This document shows, one piece after another, positions 37,247-48,540 of a stretch of 64,000 nucleotides of DNA. The number at the start of each line of letters is the position of its first letter. Position 1 is the first letter of the stretch. This DNA comes from Stratiolaelaps scimitus (taxonomy: Eukaryota; Arthropoda; Arachnida; Mesostigmata; Laelapidae): contig JABWDB010000007.1 in NCBI GenBank assembly GCA_019614645.1, positions 9,685,501 through 9,749,500 of the forward strand. The letters run 5' to 3'. The notes below the pieces were generated by a model. That model did not search any database. It was not told the DNA's origin and saw nothing but the letters and a program-made list of their open reading frames with translations. The position numbers and the translations under genes are program-made.

Positions 37247-40200
37247 ATCCGCGAACCATGTGCGTCTATCTGGTGAGTGATTTGCCCGATTGTGACTCCC
37301 ATGATACGGGACACTTGGACATGACAATAGATCTTATGCAATCGCATGGCCCATTATCAAGGATTTATTATTACCATGGCGTGATCGTTTTTTGTTTGTT
37401 TTCTTTCTTCTTCGAAATACTTGTCAACACTGCCAACCTCGTAGAGACGGCATCAAAGCTGGCCAGCGCGTCCTAGAACTGAGAGAATCGCACTAACGTC
37501 GACCACGCCATATCATATATAGTCAGATTATCAGATTAGGTAGCATTGGTATATGCTGGATATCATTGGTATATGGGGGATAGGCGTCCTACTGTATTAT
37601 TATGCATGGGCCACACCTTCGAACGCCCGTGACCATGGAGCAGAGGCAAATACAGCAGAGAGGTAACGGAACCAGCGTCTCTCTACTCTCGCGTTTTTGT
37701 ATGTTTTTCGTACGTGACATTGAGCATGCAACGAGGATAATATGACTACTTGAACAGCAGCAGCAGACAATAATCATTGGCGTTGCGTTACTGTGACAGG
37801 AGCTTACCCCGGATCGTGACCACTGGCGGTGATGTGACGTGGACAAATCACCAACGGACGAGTCATGGACCTGTTTATGGACGGGTCGACCGGACGTCGC
37901 TAAAAGCGAGCGTTTTGTCTAAGGGAACAATGGATATTTGGGGTGGCTCAGAGCAGGGGCCGCAATCTACACTGTCTGTATCGGTTTTGGTTTGAGAAAA
38001 CCAGAATAATGTTTTAATAATAATAATAATAATTGCACCTTCACCAGATACACTTATTGTCGAACTATTATTATTATTAATAAAATGAATTAAAATGTTG
38101 CTTCTTCAAAACAAGTAATCATTTTAGCTTCATGTCTATACTGCGTCTGGCTTGGCTTCGGTGATGACTCGTAAGCGTAAAGCTGTATGTTTGACTTTAT
38201 AGCTTGCGTATGCCATTCACAGCATGAGGAATGGCGTACGGACCAGGGGAGCCACGAAAGCGGAGCAGTTTCAAGAAGGACATGAGTGAACATGATTAAG
38301 TGTCTCATTGCTAACGTTGCAAATTGTTAAAATTGTATACAGAAAAAACAAAAAAAATGCCTTCAACAGCGAATGTTGTGTCTATCAATCGGTCCGTGAA
38401 CACAAGCTGAGCTTACACTGCCCAGAGCCTCTGACGGCCGACGAAAAAGTAGTTTGTCCATCGATATCGCACTAAGATATTAACTCTAACACTCTATATG
38501 AAGACGTTGGACGCCAACCGTCTAGACATTAGGTTTCTGCCAGTTGTTAGTTGGTCTCCGGAGAATACTATGTTCATTAGTCACACCAGACAATCCAAGC
38601 ATATTATATTATAGTACTGCGACCTAAGTTACTTGAGGAAGCCCTTGTATTATGATTAATTTTTGTTTAAAAATGTCTGTTTTCGCTATGAGGGCCATTC
38701 ACTCTGTGTCCCTCTCTCTCAGGATTCTCTGGAAAGGGGACTTTTATCAAAGGGCTTCCATTAGCTACGTAACGACACCGACAATGTATAGCGCTTCCCA
38801 AAGGACCACGCTAACGCAATCCATTCTCTACGAGGAATCGGTCAGTTGATCGTTAAGGTCGTACCGTCGAACATCAAAAGGGTAGTCCACCCCCCCCCCC
38901 TCGATGGATTCATGCATAGAGCGCTACTTTATAAAGCGACAGGAGTGCAGCTGATGCCGATTCCTATCGAAGATACTCCGCAATGTGTAATAGTTGCCTA
39001 CGTAAATCGAGGAAGAACGCTCGCGGAAGAAGTCATATGCGAGCATAATCATCCTTCGCGTGGGGTTTTCCGGTCCGATATTAAAGAACCTGGAACCTTT
39101 TGGCAAAATTAAATATATAGATGCCGGCAGGTTTTATTATATGCTTACATGGCTAATGCGCCGGTTTCAAATGTCATCTTTCCGCAATACGGCAATCCAC
39201 CTTGGCGCTGTCTGAGCAATCAGACCGCTGTGTTTCTCTAACTGTACATATTAAGCGGTCGGCAGCTCAACTCGACTCGTTGTCGTTGCGTACACGATCA
39301 GCCTCAGCCGTTGCGGCAAAGACGTTGCGGTTGTAGCGAACAGATGATTAAGTGAGAGATCGGAGATCATCTTCACGGGACACGCATTCACAGCCGTTCT
39401 TGACCTGATAGCAATTTTTTGGCCCGACATAAATATGCTGTTTCACGGGCGTCCTTTGAAACTGTGGTACGTTTTTCGCAGTTTGAAGACAAACACACAA
39501 ATGCATAATGCGAGGCAGATCTACTCGGATAAATATACGACGACCACCAGAAGCACTGGCCCCGTACATCACATAGATTCGATGCACTGATTTTCGTCAC
39601 GGAGACAACGCTGTATTTTTTCCGGATAATTCCATTTTTCAGTGATGCATTGTTTCCCTAGATGTGTGTATCGTGACAATTGCAACGTTTGGTCCCCGTG
39701 ATGATCCCAAGGTAGTCGTAATGATTCCAACTGGAATTCCTGTAATGACCCAGCGTCGTCTTTCCCAGAGGATTAAACCGGCGTCAATCATTAAACACAA
39801 AAGTTATTCCCCCCGTTGAAGCAAGTCGTAGGTCAACAAGCCCTCGTGTCGGTGAAGGGAGACTCGCTCTCGTTAATCCCGAACCTTAGCCGAGCGACTG
39901 GGTGGCGGAAACACTCTATTCTCGTTACGATAGACTTTGAGCTCGAGGCGTCAAGGGGACTGACCCATGTGTCAGTCACAGGGACAGCTAGCTGAACACA
40001 CAATGTGCAAACGTTGCTGCACACCCGAGCCGCGTCCAACGGCAACACCGGAGCAAAATACGACTGCCCTACAAACACAACTCGATTTGGTGAGGTTTTT
40101 ATATTTCATGCCGATGCAATAACATAGCCACTAATACAGATATTATTTATTTACTTTTAGGTGTGTGTCCCAGTACGGCAAGTGAAAGCTGAATCGTCTG

Positions 40201-40401
40201 ATTCATTCAGTTATTTGTGCTGTTCCACGACACCCAAATATTAAATCGTCTTGAGCTGAGAAGAGATACAATAATTGCAACTGGTCAATTTGCCCGCCAA
40301 AATAAGTAGCCTGCGTGGACGGTGTTGATTGGTAATGGTGTACTACTATCGACAGTGACAGGGGCATCGTTAATTAGACGAGGTTCTTGTTTCTTTCGTC
40401 C

Positions 40402-40431
40402 TGTTGTCGTTGTTGTTGTTGTGTTGTTGTT
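40402..40431. repeat. (TTG)n microsatellite
   Basis: TTG units with short interruptions. Confidence 0.75.
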
Positions 40432-41714
40432 GGGAGAATCCGAATCGTTTACATAGGTGGAACGATGATAGTCCCGCACGTTTGGCTCTTTGCGATCGAG
40501 TTTCGAATTAAAGGCGGCACAAACCTATTGTATTTATTATACAATACTATGAATCGAGCACTGGAATAAGTGAAAAAATACAATGGTGTGACTAATGGTA
40601 TTCGGAGCTAAATCTAGCAATAGCATTCAGGAATGGTGGACTCAGTAAAGGCCAGTACAGACCTGGCGAGTGAACGGACCGTGGACTACTAGATATATCA
40701 TACAAGTAAAGGACACCCTCACACCTACGCGGGTACAACCAGATCATATATATATATATATATGTATGCGATACAAGTAGACGTTATGAGCAACCATTGC
40801 CGATACTATAAAGTGACCACCAGGCGTGAACGGGCACAGCGCAACGCTGAATGTGTCGGGTACATGGCTCGATACGATAACCTGGCGAGGTGCTCACTAC
40901 CGGGGCGATTCGAGATCGATTTATAGCACACTTCCGTTCAGTGTCCTGCAGAATTTTAACGCGACGCGATGAGTCCGAGTGCACACTGCTACCCCTTAGA
41001 CCAAAGTCTTAGGTATTCCCTGTGATCGTGCCGGATTTTTACTGGCTAAAAATCCCCGAACCTATAACTAGACGGTTAGCTCTAGGTAGGCTAAAGTCTA
41101 CCTAGTCTTAAATGTCCTCTTTTATATATAGTACAATACACGGCACAGTGACGGAAAACTGTTAATATAATTGTATTAGTTGCCCCGGCAATGATTCAGC
41201 GAGCTGCTGTATCCGGTCAGCTAATTATAGATATTTCGAACTTTGCGCTGCCCGAACAAGCTATCACTGGTCACTGGCTCGATGGCGCTACAGCGCGGCG
41301 GTTGCATCATAAAGATCCGTCCCTAGTTGCTCAAACTGAAACCAAAGAAGCGCTCAAGATATTTTGCGGTTGATGAAACTCAACCTGTCCGATTGGAGAA
41401 TAAACACATGTGTTGCTTATTGTTGGTGGGTGCATTGTCTTGCTGTGAAAGTACGGTTTGAAAATATCCACTTAGATAGCCAGCAGGCTAAACTTGTGCT
41501 TGAATGTATTATGTAATGCTAACAGCAACTTAGCACTGGGTGTACGCGTTAACGAATGATCATAACTCAGTCAAGGTCCCACAATGGGTGAGGAAGATGC
41601 TCCCTTTCTGGCCAATAATATGCCATTCTCTCGTGCATTAATTTCTCCTGCTATCTTAATCTACATTTCGACGTCCCGTGGCAAAAGCCATCTCCGGATT
41701 CTACCACACCTGCT

Positions 41715-41751
<37 letters not shown>

Positions 41752-41769
41752 TTATAATAAATATATATA
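41715..41769. repeat. (TA)n microsatellite next to the SINE A insertion
   Basis: Long interrupted TA tract that ends just before the left target-site duplication. Confidence 0.8.
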
Positions 41770-41771
41770 AT

Positions 41772-41787
41772 ACATACAAAATAATCT
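41772..41787. repeat. Left target-site duplication of the SINE A copy
   Basis: Sixteen bases identical to 41996-42011, directly abutting the poly-T end of the SINE. Confidence 0.85.
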
Positions 41788-41995
41788 TTTTTTTTTTTTT
41801 TTTTTTCGAGCTGACCCTCAGCTGTTCCCCTATCTGACAGGCCTCAGCTCTTAACCTTTAGGTATTACTATGAGGACCTGTCGGGGCCACCTTTGCTTAT
41901 TCTCTGCCTTACTCGTACCTGACAAGAATCCTCAGATAAGAAAGATGATAAAGAACTCCAAAGATTCTCCACGTCTGACAGGATTTGAACCCAAC
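41788..41995 (-). mobile_element. SINE family A copy, 5'-truncated, with perfect 16-bp target-site duplication
   Basis: This copy is the same family as at 60.08 kb, with sense on the minus strand. A pure run of about 20 T (41787-41806) is its poly(A) tail. The body ends just upstream of the B-box sequence (ATTTGAACCCA on the plus strand), so the tRNA head is mostly missing. The 16 bases acatacaaaataatct occur immediately on both sides (41772-41787 and 41996-42011), a perfect target-site duplication. The intact duplication and pure tail point to a fairly recent insertion by target-primed reverse transcription. Confidence 0.85.
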
Positions 41996-42011
41996 ACATA
42001 CAAAATAATCT
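41996..42011. repeat. Right target-site duplication of the SINE A copy
   Basis: Sixteen bases identical to 41772-41787, directly abutting the truncated head of the SINE. Confidence 0.85.
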
Positions 42012-42140
42012 ATATATATGTATATATATATACAATCGACAAAGTGCAATAGCAAATTGTCACAGCGACACCAATTGCAGCAGCCCTCACTTCCACTGAT
42101 ATGTGGAATCAAGCTCCTCGCACGTTCACCATTGTGGGCC

Positions 42141-42152
42141 GGGGGGGGGGGG
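42141..42152. repeat. Homopolymer G12
   Basis: Twelve consecutive G, a rare tract in this window. Other homopolymer C runs lie at 38890-38900 and about 57249-57259. Confidence 0.8.
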
Positions 42153-43155
42153 TGTTCGTCAAACGGCTATAATCATCCTCGATGGGCGATAAGCGAGGCG
42201 ATGACGGCGACGTCATGATGCGTTCTCTCATTATCGTCAACGTTAGCATCGTCGTCCGGAGTGCATACGCAACTCCACGAATAACTGCAAGATTGTCGTT
42301 ACAACATTTAAACAGAAGCGACAGTTTATAGACGGCTACGCTCGCGCGCAAACATCCGCGTGCGCATTTATGTATCTTGTTATATTTTTCTATGCAGATC
42401 TCGTCGAAGCGATTGCGTTGTTCTGCTCACTAATTCCCTACCAATGACTTTGCTTATTTTGTTCATCTAGAACAGCAGAGATTCCGTTTAGTGTCCGTTT
42501 TGTTGAGGTTTACGATATGTTTCTACATTTCAGCTCGTTCCGACGGCTCAAGGAGTGCCTAGTCGGCATCGATCCACCACACATTTACAGATATACCAGG
42601 AAGCTCACGTCATTCCTGCTTTTGCTATTGCTTATACCACGGTGTTTGTCTTCGGGTCACTCTCGTCGTTGATGTGTGAACAGCTGTGGATTGATTCACA
42701 GTAAATTGCACCTTGCAAAGGGTGAAAAATGCAACAGTGAAAATTCACCCGCCACGATCTTTCGCAGTAGGTCTGAAAGATCGTTTTTGCTGCCCACTCG
42801 AATTTTATGCCGATAGATATGAGATACTGGTAATCGAAATTTCTGGCTCTACCTCCTGGTCCCATATTATTTAAAACTCTTATTGATAAAGTATTGATAA
42901 GTGCAAGTACTCATAGTTTACAAATATTAGGCTGCTAGCCATAGCAGGATTAGCTATTGCGGAGTTTCAAGCTATTCGATACTATCAGTGAAATAGTTCA
43001 ATTATAGTTGATCAGTTGTTATTGGTGGTGGCTGCAGCTGTTTGGGCCGGCGAGGTTCAACGACAGAAGCATCTTGAGATTGTTTGAATCCTGTGTCTAT
43101 CGCAAAACACATGGGCGACAAAGCTGTCCCGACTATAGCTTGCCCGTTCGACGAC

Positions 43156-43184
43156 GACAGCAACAACAGCAGCAGCAGCAGCAG
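43156..43184. repeat. (CAG)n microsatellite
   Basis: CAG/CAA units ending in about six CAG. Confidence 0.75.
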
Positions 43185-45852
43185 ATATGGATGTGATCTC
43201 AAGCGATAACAGCAGTGGAGTGATAGCGATTTGGATGAATTGCGACACGCGGCTTGTTATACCTCACTGCCAACTGGATCGGTCTGCCTCTCTGATTGTT
43301 GTAATATTGTTACCATTGAAATCAGTGGGGCCATTGTCTGAATGACAAAAACAAAAGCGGACGTTTTGCCGCTAACGGAGAGAGCACTATTGGCAAATGA
43401 TAATTGTCACCCTGACTGCGTAAACGTTCTAAGAGTCAAGCGGCTTTGACCGTCTGCAATATACGGCTAGCAACAGCAGCGATGGCTGGATAGAACACGA
43501 ACTACAACTGCCGACTACGATAGATCCGATCATAGTTAGGCTAGAGGGCTGTTTTTTCGAATCTGCGGTTGTGTCGTCCGGCGCGACAGAGTGAGGCTGA
43601 TTGAAATGGCAAGCCGTCCTCCGCTTGTGTTTCGTTGGTGTTGCCTTAGTCAAGTGAGCGTGTCGACCCAATTGGAAAGACGGTGGTGCAAGCTTTTGCT
43701 GTTCACGCTGTCTCTGAAACACACCGAGCAGAGAAGCCGGTATGTGTGTGAGTTAGGGAGAAAGAGAAAGAGAGGAGAGAGAGAGAGAATTCGTAGTTTG
43801 AGCGTATCCATTCTCATATTCCCGAACTGCACTTAGGTGAGGCTAACTGTGGTATACTAATAAGATGGTACGGCCAGTGCGATGTGATGGGACTCGATGT
43901 CAGAGAACTCGACGAGAGCCCGCAGCAGAACGGCGTTCTCTACCCTGACATTCTCAGAGCAATGCCTTCTCATAGCGATTCATATGAACAGCATTGGCTA
44001 GCTGCTTGCATATATCTGACCTTCCGACGCCATTCGCTGAATCGTGGCCTACGCACCGTGATCACGGCTGCAACAAAGTGGCTCAGTCAGGTATACGTGA
44101 CAATTTCAGTCGACTAAGAAGTCGGCACAGTAATAAGTTTGCCATGTGCCGCTGTCTGAGCATGTCTTCAATCAGGAGCTGGTGCAGATCAGTAGTCGCG
44201 CATTGCCTTAATGAATACGAAATGCACATCGAAATTGGAGACACTTCCGTTTCCTCGTGGCATCGGTGATGGTCAGAGCTGTACCTGTACGGCCTAATGC
44301 TCGGTCGCCTGCCGTTGTCTATTGTTTCCTATAAGAGTGTAGGACTCCTAGAGATTACAAGTGTCTGGGCGTCACTCTGACCCACTCAAATCTCGATTCT
44401 TTTCGCTGAACCCCAGCGGAGATCTCGCATCTCGAGATCACATCGTACGAAGTTAAGATCATACTGTCTGCCGGTATCGAGATTCGTTTCGCCGCTATCT
44501 CGTCTATGATCTGTTGTCGAACAACGGAAGAGACATGCGCTACTAAAGGCTTCTCCGACGTGTACCAAAGCGTAGCTCATCATGTCATCACTAAATCAGT
44601 GCTTTTTCTAGGTTAGACAATGGTCGGTCAATGCGCTTAAGGTACGCGAAAGGGGAGTTGGGCTAGAGGCGCAGTAAAACGTGGCAAACTTCAATAAAGC
44701 GATATCTGTCCTGACTAAAAACCACGTGCAGACTCTTGAGTCCTTAAGAGGCCAGAAACATTCGAGAAATTAGGAGAGGAGCCAAATGCCCCGACAAGGA
44801 CCATTCAGATGAAATTGGCCAATAAGTATGCGCACCCACTAAAGGATAGGTCCTGCTAAAGGATACCCTTTGACGTCTCAGAGTAAGATACGATTTTAAG
44901 ACCTCTAGATATCAAGGTACTTCAGAAGTACCTTACAGATGGTTTATCAATGACGTATATGTCCGACCTACATAACGTACAACGTAGAAACTCTTTCACT
45001 CACTGACAATAGTTACGTGGGACCAAATAGCAACTAAACCAGTTGACGAAGTCGTAAACTGGAGTTTCCGATACCCAAAAGCGCTTTTAGTGCATGGTTA
45101 AGCAAGTGACAGATTGACAGACGGAATACCTTGGTCACGTTCTAGATATCTAGGAACTGTATTATATCCCTTAGAATAAAAGTCGCTTTTATCAAAAAAA
45201 ATGTGTGAAGCCTAACTGAGCAGCAGTTAATACAAGCAGGAACCCACCTCAACCAGAGGCCCCCCTACAAATAATTGATATAAACGAACTTACTCATTAC
45301 GAAAAAGTGCCTTATTCTCACTTACAATAAACGAGGTGGAAAGTTATATAATAGCTTTAATTTTTACATCACCTTCTTCTCTTTAAAGGTATTCATCATA
45401 CGCCTGGAAACCTTTCCCGTACAGTAAGGCCATTCGCGTAGCAATTGTGCCTATTCGACAAAGCTATGTACTGTGGATGCTCTCTACAGAATAGATCTAC
45501 ACGTCCCTCTATCCCTGTAACTCTCCCTCGTGTCGTACCTTGCGCAGTGTCTTTGACATAAATTGTCGCAACTGTTGATCTATGGCCACACCATATCTAC
45601 TACTGTCACAATCGAAGTCCCAGTTTTGGAAAGTGACAGTTTACCGACGGACCATATCTACGCTTGTAGCTAACGGAGTACCCGAGCATCAGTAAGAAGC
45701 TGACGTTACTGACGTCGACGAGAAGACAGTGAAGAGCCAGCGATTCATTCAGCGACGTCTACTGTGAACCTCAGTATTCGGCTCGCTCTAGCTGGCACCG
45801 CGTAGAGGTAATCGGGCTTTTTTTTTTACCATCGCCTACACATGCACGACTT

Positions 45853-46101
45853 TCAATGCGAACCAAGTGCCAACCATCGACAGCCGGCCACTCTCAACGC
45901 ATCCACCCGTTTTCCCATTGTATATTCGTACCCTTCGATTGTGTACCACTTGCCTGTCTGCTTTGTCTCCATATTGCCCATTGCAATATACTTTCCCGAC
46001 ATATCGATTGACGACGACCACAAACGAATGAATGCATCTCGGGTCGGACGCTTATCAACGTTAGCGGCTGGCAACGAACCGCTGTGGCGAAAAAGCGCCA
46101 A
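45853..46101 (-). CDS. Unassigned ORF in a region open in several frames
   Basis: The minus strand is open for about 80 codons, including GKYIAMGNMETKQTGKWY and IEGYEYTMGKRVDALRV before a stop. The TGKWY segment resembles the GxW motif of lipocalins, but the frame stops about 34 residues later and nothing else of that family is visible. A second minus-strand frame and one plus-strand frame are open over the same stretch. It is either an old exon or a compositional accident, and no function is assigned. Confidence 0.15.
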   Translation of the reverse strand: MALFRHSGSLPAANVDKRPTRDAFIRLWSSSIDMSGKYIAMGNMETKQTGKWYTIEGYEYTMGKRVDALRVAGCRWLALGSH

Positions 46102-46554
46102 ACCCTCTTATTGTTGACAGCAGTATTCCTCTCCTCTCGCTCGCTCCCGGTCAACGAACGGGCGGCACACTGAAAATGTCTGAAGCGAACGCACTTATAT
46201 GGCTGTATGTTGATGATTTTCAATATGCACACCGAGGCTGCAGCGAGGTAGCAGCAGTCACCGCAGTGGTGACCCATTGGCATGCGGCAATTTCACCGGG
46301 GTGACGTGATTGGCGTATATCTGCCAGCATTGATTTGACAGCTTGCGCGAGCGCCGACCAGCAACCTTCGCTCAGGTCTAAACCTACAACTCGCCGAGAC
46401 ATGGCACGAACGCTGCCATTTTGTTCACAGTGTCTAAAGGGAGGCATACGCGAAAGTAGGTACCTTTGGCCGGCTATTGCATATCGCAGGAAGTAGACCG
46501 TTTACGAGGAAGGAACACATTGAGAAGTGCACATCGCTGATATCGATCTGAAGT

Positions 46555-46585
46555 AATGTTATATTATATGATCATATATAACATT
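46555..46585. other. Near-perfect AT-rich palindrome centred on TGATCA
   Basis: aatgttatat (46555-46564) is the reverse complement of atataacatt (46576-46585), and the centre holds atgatcat. It has no neighbouring gene. Confidence 0.6.
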
Positions 46586-48453
46586 CATTTGTCATTTCAG
46601 TATTCGTACAGCAGGTAGACGGAGTAGACGCTTGGAAATGGCAATATTATTAGGTTCCGATTTCAGCAGGCAGTATGATGCGACGGGTTTCCACCATGAA
46701 GGTTGTTCCAGTAGGCAGACATGTGCGTGTTTGACTGAAGTGACTCAGCATGTAATGGACTTATTTTATGTGTTTATTTCATGTCACACGCATTCAACAA
46801 ATTCCTATGTATGTACACAAAAGCTAACGAATTGGTTGGACACTAAAGATGACCACAAACGGATTTCTGACAGGTCAGCCATACGCATTTCATGCAATAC
46901 AAACGAACGCGCTTCGACCTGCTAATAATTCGACCTGCAAATCGGAGTGTAATCGAAAATTGGTGACAATTGGTGACGATCTAATCTATCGCCCTGGTTT
47001 GGCTCTAATCAGGTCGCTCGATCGATAAATACTATACGCGTAACCTGCGATAATAGCGAGATAACAGCTATTGATGGCCCCAATAAGCGACTTCGTAATC
47101 TCGCTCAATAACGCGTGATTTGTTTTCACATAAACCTTTAAAATCCCGAAGGCATTATCCTTACTTCCACCCTATATGAAGATATTCCATAACCGATTTC
47201 TTCAACGGTAAATTCAAATATAACTGTCAACAGTTAGAATGTGTATAAGTCATCCGAGCCGGCTGCAAGGCTGCCATACGTTATCTTCACCGAAATCATC
47301 TCGTCCATTGGCGACGTTACATCTAGTGACGTCTTGCATAGATCAAGCAGTCTGATATCAACGACAACGGTGACGCCGCGCTTGAGAGCATGTCACAGGG
47401 TGGTGTTATTTGTGCATTTTCACCCGATGTATTCGAGAACGGTCCTTCAGGGCCATCGCATGATAGGTATTGTACATATATATATATATATATATCTATC
47501 AAGAAGGGCGGGATGCCAATGCGAAATTGCTTTTCAATGTATCACTTGTCAACTCGTGACTTCCGCAGCACGTGGACAGGATCTTGCTTAGGCCAAAAAA
47601 GGAAACATTCAACCAAGTTTGCATCATAATCTCCTCTGGGATATTTATTGTACATTTGGCAAGGCCTTTGGGTGCAATGCTTATGGAAATATCGTACATA
47701 CCTGCCCATTCATTCATGAGCATAATTTTCTATCTAGCACTCGATATATTAGCTATGGCGACAGGCAAATACTCAATGTCAATCTTTAGCTAATTTCTAG
47801 TACAACACCCCGAGATAAGGAGTCGAAGTTGGGGCCTGCCTTGTGCAACGGTTAATACGACTGATGTCAAGGTGGATATTTGGAATACTTATCATTACCC
47901 ACTTGAACACTGTACACTAATTAGTGTTTTCATTAACACCCCAGAGTGTCGGTGGGTCTTTCGGCAAATTCGCTGAGCACAGATCACACAGAATTGATTT
48001 CATTACGTGGTCATTTGGTCCACAATATAATCGCTATGCTGACATACAAACAATATACGATATTTGACGGACGATTTACTGGCGGGAAAATATGGGCCGC
48101 AGCACTCTTCAAGGCCGACACGACGATTTGATGTACCGTTGTAATCTGCATGGTTGTTATTTTTTTTGTTGTGCGATTATGTTCGATGCATGTATGCAAC
48201 AACTATTTCAATTACTTGTGAGCGTCTTTCAGAGCGAAAATGCGGATTCTTCGCCCTGAGAATCTCGGACGAGATGGAGTTCGGCCGAATTGATCGGTCG
48301 GTGAGGAACTAAACATGAAGAATACAGCAAATTGGTGAGACACGCTAACTTTGTATTGATATTAGATTATTTTGAATTTCATTTTAACTATCGAGTCGAC
48401 ACATTTCAATTAGTAGCATACAAGACATAACCTTGGAATAATTGCAATAATTC

Positions 48454-48540
48454 TTTTAACTATTATTTTTACGAGAACTTAAGCATGTATATAGCAGTTC
48501 CGTCAATAAACATTTGTTTGAATTTGAATTTGAATTTGGA
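48454..48540 (+). mobile_element. Repeat family B 3' block with (GAATTT)n tail
   Basis: ACTATTATTTTTACGAGAAC, TTAAGCATGTATATA and GCAGTTCCGTCAATAAAC match 55762-55822 closely. After AATAAAC comes CATTTGTTT and then four GAATTT units, which looks like the simple tail of a retroposon. Upstream homology stops at about 48454, so the copy is 5'-truncated or belongs to a LINE that donated this tail. Confidence 0.55.

Larger units (their letters stand above)
34544..41714. other. No supported gene: AT-rich, microsatellites only
   Basis: Apart from the repeats listed, I see nothing. Frames at 38.65-39.11 and 39.35-39.6 kb have no recognisable motifs. A short inverted repeat (ctaggtag...ctacctag) lies at 41082-41105 within an otherwise opposite composition. 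Confidence 0.5.
42012..48453. other. No supported gene; one multi-frame open stretch at 45.85-46.1 kb
   Basis: Mostly unique sequence with short frames. Stop codons are dense between 44.6 and 45.8 kb. The multi-frame open stretch near 46 kb and the palindrome at 46.56 kb are listed separately. Confidence 0.45.

Noticed and set aside
40990..41110. Further SINE A copy near the tcttaggtattccctgtga sequence
   Set aside because: Only about ten bases resemble the family and the flanks do not align.
45853..46101. Lipocalin gene
   Set aside because: Only a TGKWY motif matches. The frame stops about 34 residues later and the remaining conserved regions are absent.
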